From Cymodocea nodosa (taxonomy: Eukaryota; Streptophyta; Magnoliopsida; Alismatales; Cymodoceaceae), in NCBI GenBank assembly GCA_036874045.1, contig CM072339.1:9245501-9309500 (forward strand): a DNA stretch of 64,000 nt, written 5' to 3'. Of the stretch, positions 33,596-45,313 are shown in pieces. The position numbers were made by a program, and so were the translations under genes. The notes beneath the pieces are model-generated. The model saw only the letters and a list, made by a program, of their open reading frames with translations. It had not been told where the DNA came from and did not search any database. How positions within the stretch are numbered: the first letter of the stretch is position 1; each line of letters begins with the position of its first letter.

Positions 33596-35881
33596 TGTTG
33601 TAGTTTTCATTGTCCCTAAAATAAGATCTTAAAAACTCACAAAGGGGCCAAAATGATAAAACATTAAACTCAAAACTCATTTTAAAATAACTACAAGTGC
33701 ATAGTGCAATTGTAGTATACTCTGGCGAGTACGGGTCGAATCCATAGGGATTTGGCTTTACTAAATATTTCTAAGGTGCACAAAACAATGATTTGAAAAT
33801 ATGCTAAAAGGTTGACTCAAAAATCTCTTTCACAAATGGTTCATTCATCCTTACATAAAGATATTATGTTGTAAATCCTGTCTGAAAATATAGAACTTAA
33901 CATCACTTCTTACAAACTCTCGTTTCATTCTATTGAACAGAAAATCACATAAAAATTACAAAGTGAAACTTCTTTGGATCAAATAGAAAACCCAATTTAT
34001 TTCATTCAAAAACAATAAGTATAACTCTGTAAACACAGAAACTAATATAGACATGCATTCGATAGTTCAACACCACAAATTCGCAGACAGTGACTAAAAA
34101 TGACATAACTCCCTCATTACTTAATGAAATCACCCAAAATCAAAGGGCTTTTGCAGATAACCTCATAAACTAAAAACCCATTAAAAATAGCACAAATATT
34201 CTATTTAGAACCCCTTCAAATTCACATCATATACTATGTAAAATTAGGGTTCCGACAGAGAAACAGGGCAGTTGCGCATTCGTTGAATAAAATCGATAAC
34301 TCATCTAAAAATTCTCATAAAAATTCGATTAAACCCAGAATTGTAAAGTACTCTTTGAGAGCTTGTCCAAACATCCAAAAAACATGAAAGACCAACATTG
34401 GAAATCTTTTAAACATTCACATCAAAGTCGCACAAACATTGAATCCGAGGAAAATTTCTGTTCTTTTCTCAAAACAAGGGAACCCAACAACTACTACCAT
34501 GGTGTTTATTGAATCACTTCAAAAGAACTTGAATCAAATTTTACAGACCTAATACACATGGATTTACAAGCATTTACAAATATACAAATGGGTTAATCTC
34601 GGATTAGCGAAACTATACACAAATCAAAAGAATTGTGCACATTCATTCACACATTCACAACATTCAACCCAAATTCAATTTCATTAACTCAAACAAAGTA
34701 TAACATGCTACGGAAATTAAAGTTCTACTATTAAGCCCTAATCTAACATTACAACTAAACCTAAAACTACAATTACAATACCTAAAAACTACCATTAACC
34801 TACTAAAATTACAAAGAACAAAACTTCAAGCAAGGAAATGAAAACCTAAAGAGTTACATCACTACAACCCTAATTACCTTGAAGTGCAAACTTGCTTTGG
34901 GGAAGAATGGTGCAAGAGATGTGCTCCTAGCCATCCTCCTAGCTAAGAAATTTGTGGCTGTCACCACATAAATCCTCTTTCGGAAGCGGGAGGTCTTCAA
35001 ACACCATCAAATTCCAAATGCAAGTAGTCATCCACCTAGAGTCCACAACCCTTGCTTTTCTTCTACTAGGAGATGATCCACGGAAGAGGAGAGATTGTTG
35101 CATGACTTCAGATGTGCTCCAAACAGCAACCACGAGCTCTGGAATGGGGCCTCTTGCTGTCCTCCTACCAGCAACCACCAAGAGAAGAAGAGGGAAGGCT
35201 AGCCAAACCTTGTCTTCCACCTTGGAGCTCCACGAGAGGGGGGAGAGCACCACTAAAACCCTAGCTTGAGGAGAGGAGACGGGATGACGACTCCAAAGGG
35301 TTTAAAGTGAAGAAAACTCGTGAAAAAAGGAGAGGGAGTGAAGCCTTGGGCATCCTTGGGTCTCCTTTTATAGAGGCTCCAAGTTGTGGGGTCTAATCTC
35401 CACCATAGATCTCTAATCCAAGGGCCAAGATTCATCCAAACTTATTTGCTTTATTTTTCTTTGTTTTCAACCTACAAAACTCAAAAAAATACATCAAAAC
35501 ACTCAAGAAATAAGATTAGATATATTCCTAAACATGGATACTTCAAAAAAGATCAAAATCATATTTTTCATTAAATTCCAAAAATACCCATGTACTTATT
35601 TAGATGATTAATCCTAAGTACTGAAGTATAATTAATCTACTTAATGAAATGCAATTGTATTGCCACCAAGATGTAAATGTGTTTTCATGAAATGCAAAAT
35701 AACAAATAGAGTCTCATTTATGCATTATTTTTCATTTAAGCCCATAACCACATTATTTGCCTAAAATGCATTAGAACTTAAATCTTCATTAAGCACCTAT
35801 GAGTATAAGACTTTAAGCACATAAAATGCATCAACTAACTATATACAATATGCATAAATTACAACTATACATTCAATATAG
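33596..35881 (-). repeat. Athila/Tat-like 5' LTR of element O
   Basis: About 2.29 kb, minus strand TGTATAG (35881) to ACTACAACA (33596). GATTCGACCCGTACTCGCC lies near 33740, as in N. The outer end falls inside the 3' LTR of D, so O is probably inserted there; TTCAA (35882-35886) would be one copy of the target duplication, but the other is not visible. A less AT-rich island (34880-35420) carries overlapping ORFs on both strands (104 codons at 35253-34939, 105 at 34952-35269) without recognised domains. Confidence 0.75.
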
Positions 35882-36406
35882 TAACTCAACGCATGCAATT
35901 ATGTTAACTTAACGAGTTAAACATGTTCAACTCATGTGATACAATATAACATTTGTAACTTTTAATTTCACCACGTGTACAATACTAACTTAACGAGTTT
36001 GTCTTTTCTTTTACTCACTAACTTAACAAGTTCTCACGTGACCTATTTTAAACTTTAAGCCTCTAACTTAACAAGTTCTCACGTGACCTCTATACGAATA
36101 AAACTCTAACTTAATGAGTTGTCTAAATGTGCACTGTTCATGATACAGAAAATATAACTTTAAAACATATCATGCTTTTCAATAAAAACACACGTTATCT
36201 TAATGTTTAGTTAAATGAGAAATTAATGTAACGAAATGACTAGTTATTTAACTTAGTATAATTTCAGATCCAATATAGACAAGTATTTATATCAGTAAAC
36301 TTTTTTGTATTAATTGATGTTCTTAATTTCCTTTCACAAGCAATAGTAGTTGAGCAAATATGATTACTTTCATTCAACACACATCATCAAAACAAAATAC
36401 TCAACA
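35882..36406 (-). repeat. 3' LTR of element D, outer part only
   Basis: First ~525 bp of an L1 LTR (minus), from TGTTGAG at 36406, adjoining the purine tract. The rest is cut off by O; the matching continuation is not found at the other side of O, so it has been lost. Confidence 0.9.
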
Positions 36407-36407
36407 A

Positions 36408-36420
36408 TCTCCCCCTTTTT
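36408..36420 (-). other. Polypurine tract adjoining the 3' LTR of D
   Basis: Minus strand AAAAAGGGGGAGA next to TGTTGAG. Confidence 0.85.
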
Positions 36421-36750
36421 GATGATGACAAAATCATATTAAATCAATTATGAAATATATTTAACTCAACAAAGCACCTTCGTTGGGTTAACTTTTAATT
36501 CAACAAACAAGTTTGTTGACTTAAGTTCACTTAAGCTTATTTCTATTATTTGTGTAGAATTTCACCTCTAAGAACTAAAACTTTTAGATGTCAATAATTA
36601 CATAAGTATCTTTCAAAGTTTAATAACCATACAATTATCTTTCAGATTACATTATCATCTATCAGATTACAATAACCACTTAGATATCATCTCCCTTTAT
36701 AATATATGCAATTAAAATCATAATCATCTTCTTCTTTTGAATTTATAATA

Positions 36751-36765
36751 TCTCTCCCCCTTTTT
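36751..36765 (-). other. Second polypurine tract of D
   Basis: Minus strand AAAAAGGGGGAGAGA, about 340 bp upstream of the LTR-adjacent tract, matching the arrangement in G. Confidence 0.75.
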
Positions 36766-36950
36766 GTCATTAATCAAAAAGATGATTATACAGTATATAA
36801 ATCAAGAGACATTTACGACAAAGCTTTCTGTAAACAATAATAAGAATTGTAACCATTTACAGAAAAATGTATTGTTCAAATAATCAAACAATAAATACAA
36901 ACATTACATTTTGTATTTAGAAACAAGAAAATAGACAAATGACTTGACAT

Positions 36951-37590
36951 TTATCTATTCCTCCTAAGGATATCACTAATAGCATTACATATTTTATCTC
37001 CTAGATGCCTAATATCATTTTTGATTTTGTTAAGCACATCATCTAGGGAAGGAGGTAGTTGGGGTTGCTATTCTGCTCGAATTGAATAACTTGGCTGTAT
37101 AGGTGATTATATCTATTCTGTACATTCTGGTTGTTGTTGTTGATGAGGTTAAGGTTGATACATGACTTGGAATTTTTGCAAATCTTTTACACTAAAAGCT
37201 CTCATGCCTTTAGTTTCAGAGGGCCAATCGGATAAATTTATTTGATTTGCAAGAAGTCTACATACAGCATCACCAAAAAATAACTTTGAACTCATATACT
37301 GTAGTTGAGAAATGAAAACATCAAACCAATTGATTTGAATTCTATTTAGTAGGTCATAAGTTGCATATAAACAACTTCTGCTAACTTCCATACTGTGTTC
37401 GACTCTTTGAAATAAATTGGCATGCAGGATATTTGCAATAAACCTTGCCTCTACATTCAGATTTTCCATTAACCTCATTTCACTATATACATCTAGAATC
37501 TTTGAAAGCAAGTGAATGTCCCATTCCAGCTGTCTAATTATGTCAAATCTATTTGTAACAACAACACCTTCTGATTTAATCTCAAAGTGT
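36951..37590 (-). pseudogene. ORF3 C-terminal part of element D
   Basis: Reads SEGVVVTNRFDIIRQLEW, YSEMRLMENLNVEARF, the SRSCLYATYDLLNRIQINWF block, NLSDWPSETKGMRAFS and FQVMYQP. A stop at 37149-37151 interrupts; the frame goes on through a Gln-rich stretch (with TAG codons) to DIRHLGDKICNAISDIL and TAA at 36953-36951. Closely similar to ORF3 of I. The N-terminal half is missing: at about 37590 the sequence changes to the RT of element C. Confidence 0.85.
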
Positions 37591-40500
37591 CTGCCACTCT
37601 ATCTCAGATAATTCTCATACCCAAGATTTGCTTAGCTTCTCCCATATCCTTCATATCAAATTCTTTTGATAGTTGTCTTTTCAATTGCTTAATCTGTTCT
37701 ATATTGGAACAAGCAATTAACATATCATCTACATAAATTAGTAGAATAATGAAGCAATCATCTAGCAGTTTTATATAGCAGCAATAGTTTGTATCACATC
37801 TTTTGAAGCCTAGGGTACAGATAAAGGTATCAAATCTCTTGTATCATTGTCGTGGTGCTTGCTTCAAACCATACAGACTTTTTAGCAATCTACAAATTGT
37901 CTTTCTTTTCTTGCCAGTAACTGCAAATCCTTCTGGCTACATCATGTAAACTTATTCCTGCAAGTCACCATGTAGGAATGTTGTCTTTACATCTATTTGC
38001 TCCAAGAGAAAATTTCTTGCAGTAACAATGCTTAAGACTATTCTAATAGTATTCATCTTCACAACATGAGAGAATACTTCTATATAGTCTATATCTTGAA
38101 TTTGCTGAAAACCCTTGACGACAAGTCTGGCTTTATATTTCTTGCTGCCATCTGGTTGTTCTTTTATCCTGAACACCTACTTGTTTCGTAGGATTTTCTT
38201 TCCTTCTGGCAAAGAAGTTAGCTCCCAAGTATTATTCTTCTCTAAGGATCTCATTTCTTCTTTCATTGCTAACTCCCATTTGTGTGCATCACTTGTATAG
38301 ATTACTTCTTGATATGTTTCAGGTTCACCATCATCCGTCAATAACAGATAATTGAATGATGGTACATACCTTTTTGGTTGTTTGGAAACCCTTCCAGACC
38401 TTCTAAGTTGTCTAGTGACAACTTCATCTTCTTGATCATCTAAATGTTCTTGATGTTCAGCCTTTGGAAGCTGAATTTCTTCTACAGGTTCCTTCTGAGG
38501 TTGTTCAACATCATTATCTAGACTAATCTCAGTAGTACTTCTAGACTGAAGCTCTGACTGCTATTCTTTTGCACTTTCTCTGTGCTTAAACATCTTGGAT
38601 TCAATGAATATGACATCTTTTGTATAGATTATTTTCTTGGTTTCTTCTACCCAGAATCTGTAACCAAAATAATCCTTACCATAGCCAATGAAATAACATA
38701 TCTATGATTTTGAATCCAACTTGTCTCTTTTGTCACTATTCAAGTGGACAAATGACTTGGATCCAAAGACTTTCAAGTGAGCATAGTTGACCTCTTTCCC
38801 TGTCCACAACTCTTCAGAGTTCTTAAGCCCCATTGGGATGGATGGTCCTCTATTTATTAGATAGGCAGCTGTATTAATAGCTTCTACCCAAAATGTTTTG
38901 GGAAAACCTACATGTAGTCTCATGCATCTTGCCCGTTCATTCAAGGTCCTGTTCATCCTTTCAACAACTCCATTTTGTTGTGGAGTTCTAGCTACAATCC
39001 TCTACCTTCTAATTCCTTCCTCCTCATAGTAAACTTTAAATTCATGGCTATCATATTCTCCTCCATTATCTGACCTGATGGATTTGATTTTTCTTCCACT
39101 CTAATTTTCCACTTCTACCTTCCATTTCTTGAAGACTTGGAAAACTTCAGACTTTTGTTTCAGAAAATAAACCCATACCTTCCTTGTACTGTCATCAATG
39201 AAGGTAAAAAAATAGAGAGCACCTCCTAAAGAACTGATAGGAGCAGGCCCCCACACATCTGTGTGAACTAGCTCCAATTTCTATGACTTAGGATCATGAG
39301 GATTCCTAGCAAAGCTGACTTTCTTCTGCTTTCCCTCAATGCAGTCCTCACATATCCCTAAATTGACATTCTTCAGCTTAGGGATTTTCCCTTCTACCCC
39401 TAAAACTTTCAGTCCATTTTCACTAAGGTATCCCAATCTTTTATGCCATAAGTTAGTGTCTTCAGTATCACTAACTGTTGCAATAGAGTCATCTTGATCC
39501 GATGTTAAATATAAGGTTCCTGTCCTCTATCTTGAGGTAATAATTCTTGCACCTTTGGTTACCTTCCATTTGCCTACACCAAAGGCAATCTGATAACCAT
39601 CATTGTCTAGGGAACTTATGGAAATTAATTGCTTTGCAAGATCTGGAACATATTTGACTTCTTGCAATTTCCATATCCCTTGCTTTGTTTTTATGTGTAC
39701 CTCTCCAATTCCCAACACATCCAGACTTGTGTTGTTAGCTAGGTACACATTTTTCACAGGAGTTGCACGATAATTGTGCAACAAATCCTTCCTGTAGGTA
39801 GTGTGGAAAGAAGCTCCTGAGTCCAATACCCATGAGTCAATTGAACTGTCAACACAATATACTAGGGCATCATCTGAATCGTAGGAGACAACATTTGCAA
39901 CTACTCCTTCTGATTCCTTCCCTCTAATGTCTTTCTTTGGAGCCTTACACTGTGACTTGAAGTGCCCCCATTGATTGTAGTTCCAACATTTGATATCTGC
40001 TCTCATTTTACTGGTACCTCTAGACTTTGACCTTCCTTTGGATTTAAATTGTTTTGATTTACTTCTCCCTCTAGTTTCAACACTAAGGGAAGAAGTTGAA
40101 GCTGACAATTCACTTTTCCTGTGAATGTCCTCACTCAAAATTAAATCACGGATGTCACTCATCTTGAGCTTCTCATGACCTAGTGAACTACTTACACCAG
40201 TCACGATAGGAGACCAACTTTTTGGTAATAAGGATAATAAAATCAAGGCCCTGACTTCATCATCAAATACTATATCTACTGAGTGTAGTTGATTTAGAAT
40301 AGTATTTAGCTCATTAACGTGGTCAGTTACATTTCCACATTCATGCATTTTCAGATTAAATAATCTACGCATGAGAAATACCTTGTTGGCGGCTGAAGGC
40401 TTCTCATACATATTAGACAAAGGTTTCATCAAGTCAACTGTTGTTTTCTCCTTGGCGACGTTTGAATGAACGTTTCTTGCTAGTGACAACCTGACGAGAC

Positions 40501-40675
40501 CTAAAGCTTTTCTGTCCAATAACTCTCACTCTTCCTGATCCATCTTCTCTGGTTTTCTTCCGAACAACGGTTGATGAAGATCCTTCTGATACAAACAGTC
40601 TTCGATCTGAGACCTCCAGTATCCAAAATCTTTTCCATCAAACTTCTCAATCCTGAGCTTTCTATCGTCTGCCAT
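37591..40675 (-). pseudogene. gag-pol: gag-pol of Tork/TNT1-like element C (truncated in RT; frameshift-free)
   Basis: ATG 40675 starts MADDRKLRIEKFDG. Gag shows the UBN2-type fold and a knuckle CWNYNQWGHFKSQC (second Cys now Tyr, near 39980). The polyprotein continues in one frame through protease LDSGASFHTT (near 39820), pre-integrase HKRLGYL, integrase HTDVWGP, RSDNGGEY and NGVVERMN, and [14 protein letters not shown] and YVDD (about 37730). All open pieces (from 40675, 40519, 38956 and 38176) share a frame, so only in-frame stops break it, for example TGA at 40528-40526 and TAGs near 39100, 38702 and 38185. TNT1-type single gag-pol without Sirevirus tail. It ends at ILGMRII before ORF3 of D begins; RNase H and the 3' LTR are missing. 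Confidence 0.88.
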
Positions 40676-40698
40676 TCTATTAAACTGAAGAACCTTCG

Positions 40699-40709
40699 CT
40701 CTGATACCA
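40699..40709 (-). other. Primer-binding site of element C
   Basis: Minus strand TGGTATCAGAG, complementary to initiator Met-tRNA. Confidence 0.9.
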
Positions 40710-40711
40710 GT

Positions 40712-41667
40712 TGTTGTTAGCTCAACAGATCATTCAGTTAACCTTCTATGACACGATATTGAAACACTCAACTCTAAACTCACCGATGCTAGGAGTGAAG
40801 AGTAAGAGAAGAAATAATACAGAGAAGAAATAGGATTTATGTGGTTTAGCAACAGCCTATGTCCATAGAGAGTTGAGGGTTCCTTATGAGCTTTAGCACA
40901 ATCAACCGCTATATTTTACCAACATCATAAAGGTTTATATACTACCCAACTTAGGGTTTATAAACCTTTAATTACATACAAGCCATTATAGTAGAGAAAC
41001 AATGCTTCAGAGAATAGGTTCTTAATTTCGGAGCCTTATCTTCTTAACTCTCTGAAATCTACAACATTTCAGATAGTTACAGACTTAACTATCCGAAGAG
41101 AATATTCTTTCTAAAAGAGCGGTACAGTACCAGGTTAATTGTCTGAGAGATTCGGTATTTTGGACAATTACTAACTTAAATGTTTGAAAAGTCACTTACT
41201 TTTCTCTCTCTATCCTTTTGGAAGGTTATTTTGATAACTCACCAAAAACTACATGTCTTTCAGATAGTTACACCTTAACTATCTAAAAACTCACTTAAGT
41301 GTCTTTTTAGGCATTTCGGAAGGTTCTACCGATAACCCTTTGAAAAACTCATGAACTTTAGATAGTTACTACCTAACTATCCGAAAATCCACTTAAGTCA
41401 CTGCTTTCTAGATACTTGGCTTCTTAACTATCTGAAGATCCACTTAAGTGTCCTTTAAGTCATTTCGGATAGTTACAACTTAACTCTCTGAAGTCTTCTG
41501 ACTTTCGGATAGTTAACTCAAAGCTTCCAACTGAACTTTTATTTCCTGATACTTAGGTCTGTAACCTACCGAAAATATATAACTGCTAGATACATACTGT
41601 TAACAAGTTTTTGATTGAACCTAGACTACTTGTGGCATACTCCACACCTGCAATACTTGCCCTAACA
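40712..41667 (-). repeat. 5' LTR of element C, with palindrome array
   Basis: About 0.96 kb, minus strand TGTTAGGGCAAG (41667) to CTAACAACA (40712; the exact end could be three bases in). TATATAAACC at 40941-40932 is a TATA candidate. The upstream part (41020-41600) is an array of TTTCGGATAGTTA/TAACTnnCCGAAA palindromes with ACTTAAGT words, very similar to the array in LTR F although C belongs to a different copia lineage. The outer end falls in the integrase of D. Confidence 0.8.
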
Positions 41668-42848
41668 AATTCCTTCATCCACTTTGGTTTGAAATTTATC
41701 CCTTTTATCCTTAGTATTAAGAATAAAACACTTGCACCCAAATGGTTTCATATAGGAAATTTTTGGAACCCTATTAAACATAATTTCAAAAGGAGTTTTA
41801 TTAACACGAGGTCTTAAGTGACTTTTGTTAATAACATAACAAGCTGTATTTACTACTTCAGCCCAAAGATTTTGAGGTAACTTATGTTCATTCAACATAG
41901 TTCTGGCCATATCCTGAAGTGATCTATTCTTTCTCTCAACAACACCATTTTGAGACGATGCTCTTGGAAAAGAAAATCTATGATCATTGCCATGCTCTTT
42001 ACAATAATTATCCATTTGATCATTATCAAATTTCATACCATGATCACTCCTAAGTTTTTGAACAAAGACACTTTGTTCATTTTGAACAAGATTGCAAAAT
42101 ATTTTAAACTTTTCAAAAACTTCTGTCTTAGATGCTAGAAAATATACCAAGTGTATCTAGAGAAGTCATCTACTAAAACAAATACATATTGTTTACCACC
42201 AAGACTTATGATTCTTGTTGGTCTAAATAGATCCATATCTATAAGTTCTAAGACTCTCTTGCTTGATATATCAGTTTTGGATTTAAAAGAGTTTTTGTGA
42301 AGTTTACCTAACTCACATGCATCACACATAAAGTCCTTTGGGTATTTAATCTTTGGTAAACCTCTCACTAAATGTTTTCTAAACAGTTTATGTAACAGTT
42401 TTATATTTATATGCCCGATCCTTCTATGCCACAGATATGCATTACTAGTTTCAGCTAGCAAACATGAATTTAAATCAACTACACTAGAAGGTAAAGATAA
42501 AATGCATACAGAACCTTTTCTTTTAGCAATAAACTTAAGTTCATCTGTATTTTTATCAATAATTTTGCATACATTATCTTTAAACACTACATAATATCCA
42601 TTCTCAGTTGGTTTTATAACACTCAGCAAATTAAATCCTAAGTTTTCTACATATAGTATATTCGAAATAACACAAGTTGGAGTTATTTGAACATTGCCCA
42701 TACCTATGATTTTATCCTTGCTTTTGTTTCCAAATGTTACACTTCCTTTCGTGGTATTTGTAACATTTTTTAGTAGACTTTTCTGTCCGGTCATGTGACT
42801 TGATGCTCCACTATCCAAGATCCATTTTGATGTTGTTTCTTCCTGCAA
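41668..42848 (-). pseudogene. pol: pol fragment of element D: protease to integrase, cut by C
   Basis: Starts one UAA after gag. Protease ILDSGASSHMTG, pre-integrase HRRIGH and CDACELGK, integrase DLFRPTR and DDFSRYTW, then a frameshift near 42145. The second piece has RSDHGMKF (Glu now Lys) and NGVVERKNRSL, then KPFGCKCFILNTK. It stops at about DEGI, where the LTR of C begins. RT and RNase H are absent from the window, probably lost in the deletion that joined C to ORF3. Confidence 0.87.
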
Positions 42849-42854
42849 AACAAA

Positions 42855-45114
42855 TTAAGAAAAACTTTTTCTTGGTACCCAATGTTGTTGAGGACCAAGT
42901 TCATTAAATACATATTTCTTCTTTTTGTTTAAAAATAGTTTAACATTTTCATTTACATTCTTATTAGTTGTAAGTACTATTGACTTATCATTAGCTTCAT
43001 ACTCACATATATCATTATTACTCTTATAATCATTCTTTTTGTTTTCAGATGTAATATAACCAAGATCAAGCTGATTTTTATCAGATGTTAATTTATTTTG
43101 GTCATGCTCATACATTTCAGTAAGTTCGTACCAAGATTTTGTACTTGTATTTGAATTTTCAGTACATACAAAATCTTTTTCTACATAAGAATTTTGTGAT
43201 AAAGAACATATAGAACTAGTAATTGGTCTAATATCAGTGTTTTGAATTACATGCTCAGGTTTCTGAATTTTCAGTTTACTACACTTGTCTGATATTTGTC
43301 AAACATTAGAAACTGAATTTTCAAAACAAGAAACAAGATTTTTAGAAACATTAATAGTCCTGTTAGAAGTACATTTTGACAAATCACATTGATTTATATT
43401 ATTACTGCATGATTCATCCCTTGAAATACCTAATTCTACATATTTATTACCTTATTTCATGATGAAAGGAATTTTAGTCTTAGATTTACTTGAACTACAA
43501 CTAACAAATCCTTTATTGGCTTGAGATTCAGGATATTCAAGATAATCAAATCCTAAGCCAAATTTATATGACACTACAGGGGTACTAGTTAATTTGTCTA
43601 ACTTAGTTTGACTTAAATTCCATTTCTCAATAGTAGAATTTAAATCTAGCTCTCTCATTTTTAATTTATCAATCTCTACCTCAAGATCATTTATATTGTT
43701 TCTCAACATTTCATTTTCAGATTCTATCTTTAATTTTTCAGCATTTATATTCTATATTTGTTCATGCAAGACACATTCATTAAATCTAAATTTATGCAAA
43801 TCTCTAGCATGATTTTCATTATCACATTTAAACTTTTCTAAAGTCGTAGATAGGAAACAATTTTCTTCTTCCACAATGGATAAAGAGTTTCTGATATTCT
43901 TATTTTCTAGTTTACAACCTTTAAGTTTTTGTAATAATGCATGATAAGTACATAATAATTCATAAAAGTTAAAATCTGGATAACTTTCAGGATCAGATAT
44001 TACCTTAGACTCATTTGCCATGAAGCACACATGAGCAATGTCTTCTAACTCTTGTTCTTCTTTTGAATGTGAAGATTTTGATGATAATTCCTTAGATTCA
44101 GACTCTTCAGACGTGTCATCCCAAGTGACCTTCAAAGCCTTTTTCTTGTAAAACTTTTTCTGAGTTTTCTTAGCCGTCTTCTTCTGATTTGTCCTATTGT
44201 GCTTTTCATTTTTCCTTATAAGACAATCTTGAGAAAGATGTCCAGGTTTCTTACGGTTGTAACATACATACTTTCTAGATGAAGAATTCTTGTTATTTAG
44301 TGATCTTGACGTTGAGGGTTTATCATTTTTGTTCCTTTTCGGTTTCCTAGCTTCCCATGCTTTCTTGAATTTCCTAGTCAGCAAAATAAAAATCCTCGTT
44401 AGAATTAGTAGATATATCAGAATCTGAATTAATTTCGAAGGCTATTTTTTTCTTCATTTTTAATTTGTTGTGACTCAATGATTCATTTAATTGAACTTTA
44501 TATGCTGTTAAATTTCCTATAAGTTCATTTATAGTATAAATATTTAAATCTCATGATTCCTCAATTGATGTCACTTTCTGAGACCATTTAGAACTTAGGG
44601 ATCTAAGAATTTTCCTCACCAAATCCTTCTATTCAAAATTCTTTCCTAAGCATTTTAAAGAGTTTATGATATCAAGAAATCTAGAAAACATCTCAGAAAT
44701 ACTTTCGTCTTCATGCATCTTAAAGAGTTCATACTTATGAATTAACATTTTTTATCTTAATCTCTTTAACTTGAGAAGTACCTTCATGTGAAACTTCTAA
44801 TGCATGCCACACCTCAAAAGCAGATTTATATGACGACACCTTACTAACTATTCATAACTCAATGCACAAAATAAAATATTTAAGCCCTTAGCATTCTGAG
44901 TTTCATTTTCATTTTCAGTAATTGTCCAAGTATTATAAGGAGTAGTTAACGAAGTTTATGGTTTAGAAATCATGAACCACAACTTATGATCTATACTTTG
45001 AAGAAAAACTGTCATCCTATATTTCCAATATTCAAAATGTATTCCATCAAATAAAGGAGGACGATTAAGATTTTGGTCTTCATACAAGGAAAAATTACCA
45101 TTTCTAGTAGCCAT
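42855..45114 (-). pseudogene. gag: gag of element D (broken)
   Basis: ATG 45114 (MATRNGNFSLYEDQN). Several stops in the capsid part, including TAG in place of Gln in FEQKDL near 44630 and TGA in EESRDL near 44552, plus frameshifts near 44845 and 44390. Open piece 44384-43752: knuckle CYNRKKPGHLSQDC (Cys to Arg), TWDDTSEE, acidic region, coiled coil. Later pieces (43709-43452, 43115-42855) end QHWVPRKSFS and UAA at 42857-42855. Length about 753 codons, as in I. Confidence 0.88.
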
Positions 45115-45300
45115 CTTACCTTAGATTTTTCAACCTATTTGATTTTAAACAGTTTAAAACTTTAAAACAACTTGAGCCTTAAATCAAGAAAGTTAAACGT
45201 ATGTTCAGATATTAATTTCTGTTTAAAAACAAGGAATGCAAAATAAGCAATGATATTAAATAAGTTGGTATCGATTTTATATCAAAGATTATTAACAAAA

Positions 45301-45311
45301 CTCTGATACCA
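45301..45311 (-). other. Primer-binding site of element D
   Basis: Minus strand TGGTATCAGAG, two bases from the LTR end at 45314. Confidence 0.9.
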
Positions 45312-45313
45312 CT

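Noticed and set aside
34939-35269. Overlapping 104- and 105-codon ORFs on both strands as host genes
   Set aside because: They lie inside an Athila-like LTR, overlap each other almost fully and show no recognised domain or conserved frame.
31166-36406. E LTR and D 3' LTR piece as one LTR split by element O
   Set aside because: E's LTR is already complete (31166-32795) with its own start and primer site, so it cannot be the missing half of D's LTR.
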